Translations under genes and position numbers: made by a program
Part shown: in pieces, positions 16,022 to 25,580 of the stretch
How positions within the stretch are numbered: position 1 is the stretch's first letter
Layout of the letters: each line of letters begins with the position of its first letter
The notes under the pieces: model-generated
Database searches by the model: none
Seen by the model: only the letters and a program-made list of their open reading frames with translations
What the model was told of the DNA's origin: nothing
NCBI RefSeq assembly: GCF_028765345.1
Contig: NZ_JARAJZ010000006.1
Span: forward strand, 204,861 to 268,860
Origin: Sporolactobacillus sp. CQH2019
GTDB lineage: Bacteria; Bacillota; Bacilli; Bacillales; Sporolactobacillaceae
Reading direction: 5' to 3'
Length of the DNA: 64,000 nt

Positions 16022-18109
16022 ATGAAACTGATTGGTGTTGACATAGGCGGCACGTTCACGGATGTTATTTATACAGATACGGACACGGGCATATCACATA
16101 TTCATAAAACACCTACCACAACAAAAGATCCTTCGGTCGGTATGGTCAAAGGCATCACAGAGATTTGCAGCCGGTACGGCATAGAAAGAAACCGTATCGA
16201 TCATATTTTTCACGGGACAACGATTGCGACGAACGCTGTGCTTGAACATAACGGAGCAAAAACCGGACTGATTACCACAAAGGGCTACAGGGATATTCTG
16301 CAGATCGGCCGGCATCAGAGACCGGAGAATTATTCCATTGCCCAGGAAATCCCGTGGCAGGATAACAGCATGGTTGAACGCCGTTACCGCAGGACTGTTT
16401 CAGAACGGATCGGTTTATCGAATGGAAAAGCTTATGAAAAGATTCCATTAGATGAAGATGAAGTCATTAAAATATTGAACGAGTTTAAAAATGAAGGGAT
16501 CGAATCCGTTGTCGTCGGGTTCCTGTTCTCTTATTTAGAACCGGAACATGAAGAGCGGGTAAAAAAAATAATCAGTGAAAAGTTTCCTGACTTTTATGTC
16601 ACCGCTTCGGCAAATATTTCTCCGCAGTTCCGCGAGTTTGAACGCTTCGCAACAGCAAGTATGAATGGCTTTGTCGGTCCGGTCATGAAGGGGTACATTG
16701 AGAGCCTGGAATCGCGTCTCCGTGAGGCAGAAGTAGACTGCGACCTCTTGATTATGACATCCAACGGCGGTGTCGCTAATTCCCGGACGGTATCGGAAAA
16801 ACCGGTCATGACGCTCTTATCGGGGCCGGCGGCCGGAGTGCTTGGCGGACAATGGGCCGGGAAATTGTCCGATCATCAAAGATTGATCACTTTTGATGTC
16901 GGCGGAACAAGTGCGGATATTGGGATTGTGACAGAACGGGGCTTTTCAGAGGCGATAGCCGGCGATACCCAGATTGCCGGCTATCCGGTGCAGGTGCCGA
17001 TGATCGATATTCATACGATCGGAGCGGGCGGAGGCAGTATCGCCTATGTTGACGCCGGGGGCGCGTTCAAAGTCGGCCCGAGAAGCGCCGGTTCGTATCC
17101 GGGGCCGGCCTGTTACGGACGCGGCGGGGAACTGCCGACGGTAACCGATGCGACGCTGGTGCTCGGCAGATTGGACCCGGATCATTTTCTCGATGGAGAA
17201 ATGAAAATCTACCCGGAAAAGGCAGTTCAAGCCGTACAAGACTTAGCATCGACACTCGGATTGGGTTTATATGAGACGGCTGAAGGAATTTTAACCATCG
17301 TCAATAACAACATGGCCAACGCGATTCGCTCAAGAACCATTCAGAAGGGCTTTGATCCCCGCGGCTTCAGTCTGGCGGCACTGGGCGGCGGCGGACCGAT
17401 GTGTTCGGTTGAGGTCGCGAAAATCCTTGACATCCCGGAGGTTATTATACCGCCGTATCCCGGTATTACGTCGGCAACCGGCCTTTTGACAACGGATCTA
17501 AAATATGACGCGGTCCAGACAATCTTTATGTCCAGCGATAGGCTCGATACGGACTATCTGAATCAAAAATACAAAAGTCTGGAGGAAGATATTGCCGGGC
17601 AGCTGGGAGAGGCCGGATTTGCACCGGACAAAATCACTCTGCTGCATTTCTTTGACTGCCGTTACGTCGGGCAAGGCTACGAATTGCGTATCCCTGTTGC
17701 CTCCGGTTCGATCGATGCAGCAAATATTCACGCGATATGGGAAACTTTCCATACGGTTCATAAACGCGAGTACGGGCACGCTTTCCCGGATGCTTCGATT
17801 GAAATTGTGAATATGCGTGTGACCGGTATCGGCAATATGCCGAAAATCGCAGATCCGGATTTTTCGGAAGGCGTTCATTCCCTGATCAAGGCGAAGGTTA
17901 AGACGGCCCCGGCTTGGTTCCGTTCGGACGGTTCTTTAAAGACATTCGATACTCCGCATTACCAAAAAGAAACATTGCCTATCAATGAACCGATACCAGG
18001 CCCCTGCATCATCCTGCAAAAGGATACGACGTCGGTTATTCCTCCTGATTGTACGGCCACGATGCTAGCAAACGGGAGCATCTTAGTAGAAATAGGGGTG
18101 GAAGTATAA
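16022..18109 (+). CDS. hyuA: Hydantoinase/oxoprolinase family subunit A (ATP-dependent)
   Basis: A 695-residue HyuA-type subunit with an actin/acetate-kinase-like fold. GVDIGGTFTDVI (residues 4-15) is the N-terminal phosphate loop, HGTTIATNAVLE and SGPAAGVLGGQ follow, and TFDVGGTSADIGIV is the second phosphate-binding motif. GAGGGSIAYVD and GSYPGPACYGRGG are typical of the family. HyuA/HyuB enzymes (N-methylhydantoinase, hydantoinase, 5-oxoprolinase, caprolactamase) couple ring-amide opening to ATP hydrolysis; acetone carboxylase is related. The stop overlaps the hyuB start in TAATG. No cyclic-amidohydrolase-type dihydropyrimidinase gene is present, so this pair may open dihydrouracil. Hydantoin is the main alternative substrate. 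Confidence 0.85.
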   Translation: MKLIGVDIGGTFTDVIYTDTDTGISHIHKTPTTTKDPSVGMVKGITEICSRYGIERNRIDHIFHGTTIATNAVLEHNGAKTGLITTKGYRDILQIGRHQRPENYSIAQEIPWQDNSMVERRYRRTVSERIGLSNGKAYEKIPLDEDEVIKILNEFKNEGIESVVVGFLFSYLEPEHEERVKKIISEKFPDFYVTASANISPQFREFERFATASMNGFVGPVMKGYIESLESRLREAEVDCDLLIMTSNGGVANSRTVSEKPVMTLLSGPAAGVLGGQWAGKLSDHQRLITFDVGGTSADIGIVTERGFSEAIAGDTQIAGYPVQVPMIDIHTIGAGGGSIAYVDAGGAFKVGPRSAGSYPGPACYGRGGELPTVTDATLVLGRLDPDHFLDGEMKIYPEKAVQAVQDLASTLGLGLYETAEGILTIVNNNMANAIRSRTIQKGFDPRGFSLAALGGGGPMCSVEVAKILDIPEVIIPPYPGITSATGLLTTDLKYDAVQTIFMSSDRLDTDYLNQKYKSLEEDIAGQLGEAGFAPDKITLLHFFDCRYVGQGYELRIPVASGSIDAANIHAIWETFHTVHKREYGHAFPDASIEIVNMRVTGIGNMPKIADPDFSEGVHSLIKAKVKTAPAWFRSDGSLKTFDTPHYQKETLPINEPIPGPCIILQKDTTSVIPPDCTATMLANGSILVEIGVEV

Positions 18110-19875
18110 TGGTTGATACGAAAACGGCGATAGATCCGATTACTGCCCAGGTTGTAGGCGGAGCACTTAAGAATATTGCGATCGAAATGGGCCATAAACT
18201 TGCGCGTATGTCTTATTCCAGCATCATCCGCGAGTCAAATGACTTTGGCTGTGCCCTGCTTGATGAAAACGGCCGGCAACTATGCGAGTCGGTCAACAGC
18301 ACTCCGCTGCAATCCGGCCCTATACCGGGATATCTTCACGGAATTAAAGAAATCATGGCAGAGAGGGGTTATGATTTTAAACCAGGCGATGTTATTCTTC
18401 ATAATTCTGCTTTTTATGGCGCGACACATCAGCCGGATTGCGGGTTTTTCGTCCCTGTCTATTACAAAGGAGAGTTGATCGGTTATTCCTGCTCTACGGC
18501 TCACCAGTTGGATTTAGGCGCTTTGTCGCCCGGCTCAATCGGCATTATCGACGCGGTTGACTGCTTTGCAGAGGGCATGCAATTCAAAGCAATCAAGGTT
18601 TACGAAGAAGGAAAAAAAGTGGATATGGTGTGGCGCCTGATCCGGGACAATGTGCGGGCCACTGATATGGTGGTCGGCGATATGGAAGCGCAGATTGCCA
18701 CCTGTCGAATCGGAGCAGAACGCTATCTGGAGATAGTTGAGAAATTTGGATTGGAGACTGTGCGGGCAGCCCGTGATTATTTGATGGATTACTCGGAACG
18801 GATCCTCCGCCATGAAATTTCAAAGATCCCAAACGGGACGTATCATTCGGTCGGTTATATAGACGGTTATTTGGACAGCCCGGATCCGAAGCGAAAAGAT
18901 CTGAAGTTTGTCGTTAATTTGACCGTGAAAGATGATGAGATAACTGTGGATTTAACGGGTACATCCGATCAGGTTGACGATCGGCCGATTAACATGCCTC
19001 TTGCGGGAACAACGGACATGGCCGTTTATTTAACAATCCGGACAATCTTGCTGGACTCTAAAAAATTCGGCTATATACCCCAGAATGCAGGGATGATCCG
19101 TCCCATAAAAATTATTGCTCCGGAAGGGACTTTGGCTAATCCGGTCTATCCGGCACCGACGATTTCCAGATTCTGCCCGGGCAATGCTCTGGCCGATACG
19201 ATTATGCGCGCACTGGGCCAGGCCGTTCCGAACCAGATCTGTGCGGGGATCGGGAATCTGTATATGGTTGCTTACAGCGGGATGATTGATAAAAAATACT
19301 GGGTATATATGGACATTATGGCGGGAAGTTCCGGAGGGCGTTACGGAAAAGACGGGATGGATGCCATTGATGTATTATACGCCAATACACGAAACAATCC
19401 GATAGAAGATATTGAATCCCATCACCCTCTCAGTGTGACCCGATACGAGTTTCCGGATAACGCCGCGGCGGCAGGAAAGTACAGGGGCGGTGTCGGTCCG
19501 ATCCGGGATATTGAGTTTACCGATGAAGGGGGCTTCTCCGTCGAAGGCGAAGGCCAGAAATACGCGCCGTGGGGCTTTGACGGCGGTAAAGACGGTACAC
19601 CGAGCAAACTGATATTCACGGATCAAGAGGGCCGGGAAACTGCGCTGCCTTCAAAGGTTCCTTATAAAAAAACGCATAGAGGCGAAACCTTGCGGATTGT
19701 CGGACCGTGCGGGGGCGGATATGGAGATCCTTACGAGCGCGATCCGGAGAAAGTTCTTACGGATGTTCAGGACGGCTACATATCTCCGGGAAGGGCGAAG
19801 TCCGAATACGGCGTCGTGATCATTGGCAGCGGGATTAACCGGGAAGCGACAAAGAATTTGCGTATCGCCCATTAA
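18109..19875 (+). CDS. hyuB: Hydantoinase/oxoprolinase family subunit B
   Basis: A 588-residue HyuB-type subunit. It opens with DPITAQVVGGALKNIAIEMG, then SYSSIIRESNDFGCALLDENG, LHNSAFYGATHQPD and HQLDLGALSPGS, all typical of the HyuB fold. The late segments NAAAAGKYRGGVGPIRDIEF and GPCGGGYGDPYERDP end the conserved core. ATG 18109 overlaps the hyuA stop by one base and has GGGGTGGAAG just upstream; an upstream in-frame ATG at 18049 would lie inside hyuA. It should form the catalytic complex with HyuA. It is the last intact gene of the cluster; no clear terminator follows. Confidence 0.86.
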   Translation: MVDTKTAIDPITAQVVGGALKNIAIEMGHKLARMSYSSIIRESNDFGCALLDENGRQLCESVNSTPLQSGPIPGYLHGIKEIMAERGYDFKPGDVILHNSAFYGATHQPDCGFFVPVYYKGELIGYSCSTAHQLDLGALSPGSIGIIDAVDCFAEGMQFKAIKVYEEGKKVDMVWRLIRDNVRATDMVVGDMEAQIATCRIGAERYLEIVEKFGLETVRAARDYLMDYSERILRHEISKIPNGTYHSVGYIDGYLDSPDPKRKDLKFVVNLTVKDDEITVDLTGTSDQVDDRPINMPLAGTTDMAVYLTIRTILLDSKKFGYIPQNAGMIRPIKIIAPEGTLANPVYPAPTISRFCPGNALADTIMRALGQAVPNQICAGIGNLYMVAYSGMIDKKYWVYMDIMAGSSGGRYGKDGMDAIDVLYANTRNNPIEDIESHHPLSVTRYEFPDNAAAAGKYRGGVGPIRDIEFTDEGGFSVEGEGQKYAPWGFDGGKDGTPSKLIFTDQEGRETALPSKVPYKKTHRGETLRIVGPCGGGYGDPYERDPEKVLTDVQDGYISPGRAKSEYGVVIIGSGINREATKNLRIAH

Positions 19876-20189
19876 ATGAAGAGATGAGCGGGCGGATCCA
19901 TGGCGTACGTTCATGGCCTTTCCTATCTGAAATTTAACGATGGGTTCGAGACATTTATTATTGAGGAGTCCATTGGTTCAGACTGCACACCGGTCATGCC
20001 ATGCAGGATTCCTTTTTTCTGTTTTTTTAATTATAGGCAGTTGGATGGATCGTTGTTTCGTTTAATTGCAAAGCATTTCAGCAGGCCGAGCGTTTCTGCC
20101 GTTGTTCCATAAAACAACTATTGTATGGGAAAGAAAGTTAGGCACAGATTCAAAATTGCGATTCGCCGCATTGAGCTGGAGATGATGGT
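19876..20189 (+). other. Gap between hyuB and the decayed transporter
   Basis: About 314 bp. A 70-codon open frame from 19900 has a poor ribosome site and no protein-like character, so I do not call it. No terminator, tRNA or repeat was recognised. Confidence 0.4.
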
Positions 20190-21136
20190 GTGATTTTTTC
20201 CAGACGTTTTTTTTCCTATTTATCAGCCGTCCTCTTTTCAATAATCATTGGTTTTTCTTTTATGTTCGTCAAACTAGCGCTTCGGTACGGCAATCCTCTG
20301 GATGTCCTTGCCGATCATTTGACGGTGGCATTCTTATTTTCGATTATGATCCTTCCGCCGACAGGAATCAGATTATCCATACACTTGCGGGATGTCCTGC
20401 GTTTTCTGCCGATTTCCCTGCTGAATCCGTGTTTCTATTTTTTAACACAAGCGCTTGGACTGACGTCCCTTCCCGCGGCTGAAGCAGGCATTATTCAGGC
20501 GATGCTGCCTATTTTTACTTTGCTGCTGGCTTCCTGTTTCCTGAAAGAAAAAACAAACCGGATTCAAAAGTTTTCAATCATTCTGTCTGTGTTCGGAGTG
20601 CGGTTCATCTTTTTGATGACAGGCAGACATGTAGGGGAAGCCCGGTGGTTGGGTATTCTGCTATTTATTTTAAGCACGCTTTCCTATGCCGGTTATAACG
20701 TTCTGGCAAGAGCGATGGCGCAGAAATATAGAATGATCGATATGACCTGCATCATGATTTTCATCGGATTTGTCAGTTTTAATCTTATGGCTCTTATCAA
20801 TCACCTGATTCAAGGCACATTCTCACGATCTATGGAGCCCTTTTTCCATCCATTATTTTTCTTATCTGTTTTGTACTAAGGAGTGTTTGCGTCATTTATC
20901 ACTTTTTTTCTTTCGAACTTTGCACTCTCTGAAATTGAGGCGTCAAAATTCGGCGCCTTCACCAACCTGACAACCATCATTTCAATGTTTTCCGGAGCGG
21001 TTTTCTGAATGAATCCCTGGACTACTACCACTGTGTCGGGGCCTTGCTCGTGGTTCTTGGTGTTCTTGGCGTCAATACTTTGTGCGCCGTTCGCAAAAGA
21101 AAGACGGCCAAGCTCAAAAAGACAGCTTTGGATTAG
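20190..21136 (+). pseudogene. EamA/DMT-family transporter, inactivated by a stop and a frameshift
   Basis: The intact part (GTG 20190 to 20879) encodes membrane segments of a drug/metabolite transporter, including AEAGIIQAMLPIFTLLLA and FLKEKTNR. A TAA at 20877-20879 interrupts the protein after SVLY, yet the same frame continues with GVFASFITFFLSNFAL and FTNLTTIISMFSG, the conserved C-terminal helices. At the T4 run 21001-21004 the frame is lost again. Adding one T restores FLNESLDYYHCVGALLVVLG and runs to TAG 21134-21136. Two independent lesions make a sequencing error less likely than real decay. The pre-lesion role, perhaps export or uptake linked to the neighbouring cluster, is unknown. 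Confidence 0.82.
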
Positions 21137-21188
21137 GCAGAAAGCCTGTCTTTCAAAGCTGCTTGGAGGATCATCGTTGGATAATTAT

Positions 21189-22757
21189 TTAATCGTTGGT
21201 CGGATAGGATCCAAGAGTTTGTTTTTTAAGTTCTGCAGGTCTTGCAAACATCCCATGTGTCATGGTTTCGAAAGCATGGGCGGCGCGTAATAAGATCTCT
21301 TCTTCCCCGTATCTGCCGATCAGCATCATGCCGATCGGCAGTCCGTTTGCTGATCCGCACGGCACATTCATCGCCGGATGTCCGGTGACATCGAAGACGC
21401 CGGTGTTGGTATCGACGCCAAAAGAGAGCGCGATTATTTTCCTGAGATCGGCCTCATCGTCCGGAAGCTTCGTAGCCTTGTAGGGAACGGTGGGCATGAT
21501 CAGAACATCAAAACTGCGGAATGCATGGTCATACGCTGCTCTCAGCAGACGTGCCAGGTTCTGCGCTTTTGCGTAATACCGCCCGCGATAGGCATGCTGC
21601 ATATACTGTCCGGTCATGATTGTGATCTTGGCGGCTGCGGAAAGATCGTTTGCACGCGCGGCCATCCCGTCGGCAAATGCATCGAGCAGCTGGGTCTGGT
21701 GATAGCCCTTCCAGCTCGTTCCCAGGCCGTTGCCTCTGAACATTTGTACGGTTGTTCCTTCAGTATTAATGATATTGGCAATATGGATCCCGTCACGGTG
21801 CATCGGGATCGATACCGTTTCAACGGATGCCCCGCAGTTGGTAAACGAATCGGCGGCTGCTCTTACCGTCCGGTCGACATCCTGTTCGGAAAGGTTCTTC
21901 CAGCCGAATCCTTCCTCGACAATGCCCATTCTCAGGCCTGCTGCGTCGCCGGTTAAGTATTTTGAATAGGTTTTCGGCTGCAGACCGTATTGGCGCGGAT
22001 CCAGCCCGTCCGGTCCGGCGATGGCTTCCAAAAGCAGAGCGACATTTTCTACGGTTCGTGCCATCGGGCCAACATGATCGAGCGTCACGTCGATCGGAAA
22101 TATGCCCGTATAAGGGACGAGCCCCCATGACGGTTTCAGGCCGACGATGCCGCACCATGCGCTCGGCATTCGGATCGAACCGGTCTGGTCGCAGCCGATG
22201 GCCATATCCGCTTCGCCCGAGGAGACGAGAGCGGCGCTTCCGCTGGAAGATCCACCGGCGGAATAAAGCGTATTATGGGGATTTAAAACCGGTCCGGTGT
22301 CGGAGGTAAAGCTGCTGCAGCTGCAGCATAGACTCTCGCAGACTGCTTTTCCCTGTATTTCTCCGCCTTCGTCCAGAATGCGGGTGACCACCGTCGCGTC
22401 AATCTGCGGAACAAATCCCTCAAGAATTTTTGTCCCGTTCATCATCGGAACACCTGCCAGACTGACATTATCTTTCAGAACAATCTTTTTCCCCGATAGT
22501 TTTCCTGACTCGGCATGCTCCACTTCGGTTTTCCAATACCAGGCATTTAAAGGGTTTTCTTTCTTGGGAGGCCGGTATCCCGGCACTCGTTTATATTTAA
22601 CGGGCAGCTCCGGCTCAGTCATCCGGTCGACGTGTTCATACGAGTCAAAAAGGCTTTCATTCATTATTTTTTGGTAGGCTTTGAGTTCGGTATCATCCAT
22701 GGTCATATGATACATAGCAATAATTTTCCGAAGCGATTCAAGATCCGGTTTCTTCAT
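21189..22757 (-). CDS. Amidase signature (AS) family amidase
   Basis: A 522-residue amidase. The Ser-cisSer-Lys triad is visible as Lys in KKIVLKDNV and the two serines in the SAGGSSSGSAALVSSGEAD block; MAIGCDQTGSIRMPSAWCG is the family core. The second ATG (22757) is chosen because GGAGG lies 8 nt before it, while the ATG at 22763 is only 2 nt away. Members hydrolyse many amides to acid and ammonia; this one resembles those annotated near nitrile hydratases, but no such genes are here. It lies on the minus strand with an acetamidase/formamidase and a permease, suggesting amide nitrogen scavenging. Confidence 0.85.
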   Translation of the reverse strand: MKKPDLESLRKIIAMYHMTMDDTELKAYQKIMNESLFDSYEHVDRMTEPELPVKYKRVPGYRPPKKENPLNAWYWKTEVEHAESGKLSGKKIVLKDNVSLAGVPMMNGTKILEGFVPQIDATVVTRILDEGGEIQGKAVCESLCCSCSSFTSDTGPVLNPHNTLYSAGGSSSGSAALVSSGEADMAIGCDQTGSIRMPSAWCGIVGLKPSWGLVPYTGIFPIDVTLDHVGPMARTVENVALLLEAIAGPDGLDPRQYGLQPKTYSKYLTGDAAGLRMGIVEEGFGWKNLSEQDVDRTVRAAADSFTNCGASVETVSIPMHRDGIHIANIINTEGTTVQMFRGNGLGTSWKGYHQTQLLDAFADGMAARANDLSAAAKITIMTGQYMQHAYRGRYYAKAQNLARLLRAAYDHAFRSFDVLIMPTVPYKATKLPDDEADLRKIIALSFGVDTNTGVFDVTGHPAMNVPCGSANGLPIGMMLIGRYGEEEILLRAAHAFETMTHGMFARPAELKKQTLGSYPTND

Positions 22758-23162
22758 GAACATAACCTCCTGCTTAGTAATCATGAACGTGAGTATCTCT
22801 TAACGGGTGCGGATAGGATAATCTGTAGAATGTTTTATTTCTGAAAAACAATTTTTCTGTATCCAGAATCGATCATTTCTAAGTTTAGGGTGATTATTTC
22901 ACATCATGGGAGTTCAGCGGTTTGTAGGGTCCTTTGCCGCTAATCCCTGAGCTGTTTCTTCTGTAATCTGAGACGAGTCCCTGATTTAAGGCAGTGCGGA
23001 ACTTTTCAAAAGCATGCTTGCCGGCGGCTGAAACACAGACGATGATGGATCATGAGTTAACGGAGTAATCATGCGACATTCATTTTATCTGTCAGCCTGT
23101 TAAAGAATCCGGATCGCCCGGTTGGAAAATCCGACAGAGGCTCTGCGTATGTTTAATTTATA
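22758..23162. other. Gap upstream of the amidase gene, possible gene remnant
   Basis: About 400 bp without a full gene. On the minus strand, 23049 to 22894 encodes a short protein-like tail (AAGKHAFEKFRTALNQGL, then KGPYKPLNSHDVK and a stop), cut off upstream by TGA. It could be the 3' end of a lost gene or chance. The promoter for the amidase should lie here but no clear hexamers were found. Confidence 0.25.
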
Positions 23163-23189
23163 CAAAAACCGGGCAAAATCGCCCGGTTT
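23163..23189 (-). terminator. Rho-independent terminator of the APC permease gene
   Basis: Read on the minus strand, AAACCGGGC (23189-23181) pairs with GCCCGGTTT (23174-23166) and is followed by a continuing T run. It lies 18 bp after the permease stop. Confidence 0.85.
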
Positions 23190-23206
23190 GATGATATGTG
23201 GAAGAT

Positions 23207-24571
23207 TTAGGACAGATCCACGGAAATTTTCGTGTCTTTGCCGAAAATTTTCAGGAAAATCAAATAGACAATGCCAATCGCAAGCCATGAGAAACCCAGC
23301 GTCTTTGCGAGAGGATCGAGGTTCCACCAAACAAAGCCAATGATCAGCAGGCCGATCAGCGGCATGATGAAATACTGAAAATAATTTTTGCTTTTCTGTT
23401 TACGCAGATAGTAGTTCATAACGGCAAGGTGCAGAAGAATAAAAGATGAGAGTGCGCCAAAGTTAACTACTGAAGCCAGTTTGCCGATTTGAGAAGCAAA
23501 AATAGTTGTCACAATTAATGAGACAAATGCAACCAGCAGGGTGCTGATGTAAGGTGTCTTGTATTTTGGATGGATCTTGGACAAAAAATGCGGTAGTTTC
23601 CTGTCGCGAGCCATACTGTAAAGAATGCGCGAGATCGCTGTCTGTGCCACAAGCGCATTTGCGATGCCCCACGATACTGCGGTTGCCACGATCGTCACAA
23701 TCCGCAGCCAGTCACCGCCTGCGATCCCCGCGACTTGATAAAATGCGGTATCCGGGCTCTTAAAGGCATTAAAGTCAGGAAAAACCAGGGCGGCGACCCA
23801 TGTCTGAATGATGAACAGGACACCGACAATAATCAGTGAAAATATGGTTGCCCGCCCGACCGCTTTTTTTCCGCCGTTTGATTCTTCGGACAGGGTTGAA
23901 ATAGCATCAAAACCAAGAAAGCTCAGGACGGCGATCGATACGGCGCCCATGACGGTAGACAGTGAGAATTGTGACGGATCATACAGCGGTTTAAAGGTAA
24001 ATACCGCTCCGTTTACGTGCCGGGCAATCGCCGTGATGCCGACAATAATGAAGACGGCGAGGACAACAAATTCAAGAAACAGGATGACTTTATTTGTCTT
24101 TGCCGTAAAGACGATGCCGCGGATATTAATGACCGTATTGAATCCGATAAAGATAATGAGCCAGACTAAAACGGGAATCTGGGGAACGATGTCGGCCAGG
24201 GCAACGGCGCTGACCAGATAGAGCAATGCCGGGATGAAAATATAGTCAAGCAGTATCAGCCAACCGGCGATGAATCCGACGTTATCGTTAATGCCTCTTT
24301 GAGCATAGGAATAAACGGATCCGGCGATCGGAATTGCTGAAGACATTTTCGAATAGCTGAAAGCAGTGAACAGCATACCGATCATGCCGATGGCGTATGC
24401 CAGAGCAACCATTCCGTGGGATCCGATTGCAATCTGGCCGTAAATACCGAACGGCGCGATCGGCACCATGAAGATCAGGCCGTAAATCAGCAGATCTGTG
24501 AATGAAAGGGCGCGGCTCAGTTCCTGCTTATAGCCGAAGGAGCGATTTGCTGCGGGTTTGGATTCTGTCAT
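23207..24571 (-). CDS. APC-family amino acid/polyamine permease
   Basis: A 454-residue integral membrane protein with about 12 helices. The N-terminal consensus is clear: LSFTDLLIYGLIFMVPIAPF, then AYAIGMIGMLFTAFSYSKM, IPIAGSVYSYAQRG and NDNVGFIAGWLILLDY. This subgroup includes putrescine and amino acid importers such as PuuP and YhdG. It follows the acetamidase/formamidase gene by 18 bp and should be cotranscribed. The substrate is unknown; an amide or amine handled by the neighbouring hydrolases is an attractive guess. Confidence 0.85.
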   Translation of the reverse strand: MTESKPAANRSFGYKQELSRALSFTDLLIYGLIFMVPIAPFGIYGQIAIGSHGMVALAYAIGMIGMLFTAFSYSKMSSAIPIAGSVYSYAQRGINDNVGFIAGWLILLDYIFIPALLYLVSAVALADIVPQIPVLVWLIIFIGFNTVINIRGIVFTAKTNKVILFLEFVVLAVFIIVGITAIARHVNGAVFTFKPLYDPSQFSLSTVMGAVSIAVLSFLGFDAISTLSEESNGGKKAVGRATIFSLIIVGVLFIIQTWVAALVFPDFNAFKSPDTAFYQVAGIAGGDWLRIVTIVATAVSWGIANALVAQTAISRILYSMARDRKLPHFLSKIHPKYKTPYISTLLVAFVSLIVTTIFASQIGKLASVVNFGALSSFILLHLAVMNYYLRKQKSKNYFQYFIMPLIGLLIIGFVWWNLDPLAKTLGFSWLAIGIVYLIFLKIFGKDTKISVDLS

Positions 24572-24589
24572 TTATTTTCACCTCAAGTA

Positions 24590-25492
24590 TTATAGAGTAT
24601 AAATGCCGTATGCATTGAGAAACCATCTGGGTACGAAAAAACGGGCCGTCAGCTTTGGATCGACAATCTGAGAAATCTGCGCATTGCCGATGGCGCTCAT
24701 CAGCATAGTCAGTTTACCTAAGCCTAGGTCGGTATAGGGCGAGAGAAAATCGATCATTTCTTCGACACTTGTTTTTGCTGCCTCATCCAATGTGTTTTTC
24801 GATACGATCATGGCGATACCCTGTTTATTTGACAACAGCGGATAATGAATGTTCAAGTCGTCCCTCACTTCGAAGCGGACGGTCGCCGATCCGCCGACTT
24901 CTACTCCGGATACACCGATCTCGCCGTCGCCCATCGCGGCATGCATATCGCCAAGGCCGAACAGTGCCCCTTTGTGAAAAATCGGAATGTAGAGGGTGGC
25001 TCCCTCGGTAATTAAAGTCGTATCAAGATTTCCGCCATGTTCGCCGGGGGTTCCGCAGTTTACGGCACCTTCTTCCGGAGCCACACCGATGACGCCGATC
25101 ATTTTATTAAACGGGATTTTGATCTTCTCGTTGAAAAGAATACGCTCCTGTTCAATGGGGGTAATTTTAAATTGCAGATCCTCGAGCCTATGCCCCATCG
25201 TCCCCAGATTTTTCCCTGTAGACAGAACGCCGCTGTTTTTGACACTGATTTTTTCAATATGCACAGCCAGCGTTTTCCCGGGTTCGGCCCCTTGAACATA
25301 GATAGGACCCGTTGCCGGATTAATTCTGTTCCAATCGATCGCGTCATAATCTGTTTCTTCGGAAGCAATCTGGTCTTCAAAGCAGTCGTATGTTTCAATG
25401 ATGACCTCGTCTCCGGGTTTGACGAAGGCGACAGGTGCGTTTTCTTTACTGAAAGCATAGATTGGTTTTCCGCGCTGAATCGTCGTTGCCAT
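24590..25492 (-). CDS. Acetamidase/formamidase family protein
   Basis: A 300-residue FmdA/AmdA-type amidohydrolase, which converts short amides such as formamide or acetamide to the acid and ammonia in the cytoplasm. Family landmarks are VKPGDEVIIETYDCFEDQI, NPATGPIYVQGAEPGKTLAV, HGGNLDT and the metal-site segment LFGLGDMHAAMGDGEIG. The ATG has GAGGAGGTCA about 7 nt upstream. A candidate -10 (TATACT on the minus strand near 25523-25528) suggests its own promoter, separate from the upstream transporter gene. Confidence 0.88.
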   Translation of the reverse strand: MATTIQRGKPIYAFSKENAPVAFVKPGDEVIIETYDCFEDQIASEETDYDAIDWNRINPATGPIYVQGAEPGKTLAVHIEKISVKNSGVLSTGKNLGTMGHRLEDLQFKITPIEQERILFNEKIKIPFNKMIGVIGVAPEEGAVNCGTPGEHGGNLDTTLITEGATLYIPIFHKGALFGLGDMHAAMGDGEIGVSGVEVGGSATVRFEVRDDLNIHYPLLSNKQGIAMIVSKNTLDEAAKTSVEEMIDFLSPYTDLGLGKLTMLMSAIGNAQISQIVDPKLTARFFVPRWFLNAYGIYTL

Positions 25493-25580
25493 GAAATGAC
25501 CTCCTCTTTTTCTAATATTATTAGTATAAAGTTATAAGAAATCAGAATGTTATAATAAAATATCCGTTTTTTATAAAAAT

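Noticed and set aside
19900-20112. 70-codon open frame after hyuB
   Set aside because: No ribosome site and no protein-like pattern; probably a chance frame.
22894-23049. Short minus-strand protein-like tail
   Set aside because: It is only about 50 codons and closed by TGA upstream. It could be a gene remnant, but without a recognised family it is mentioned only within the gap entry.
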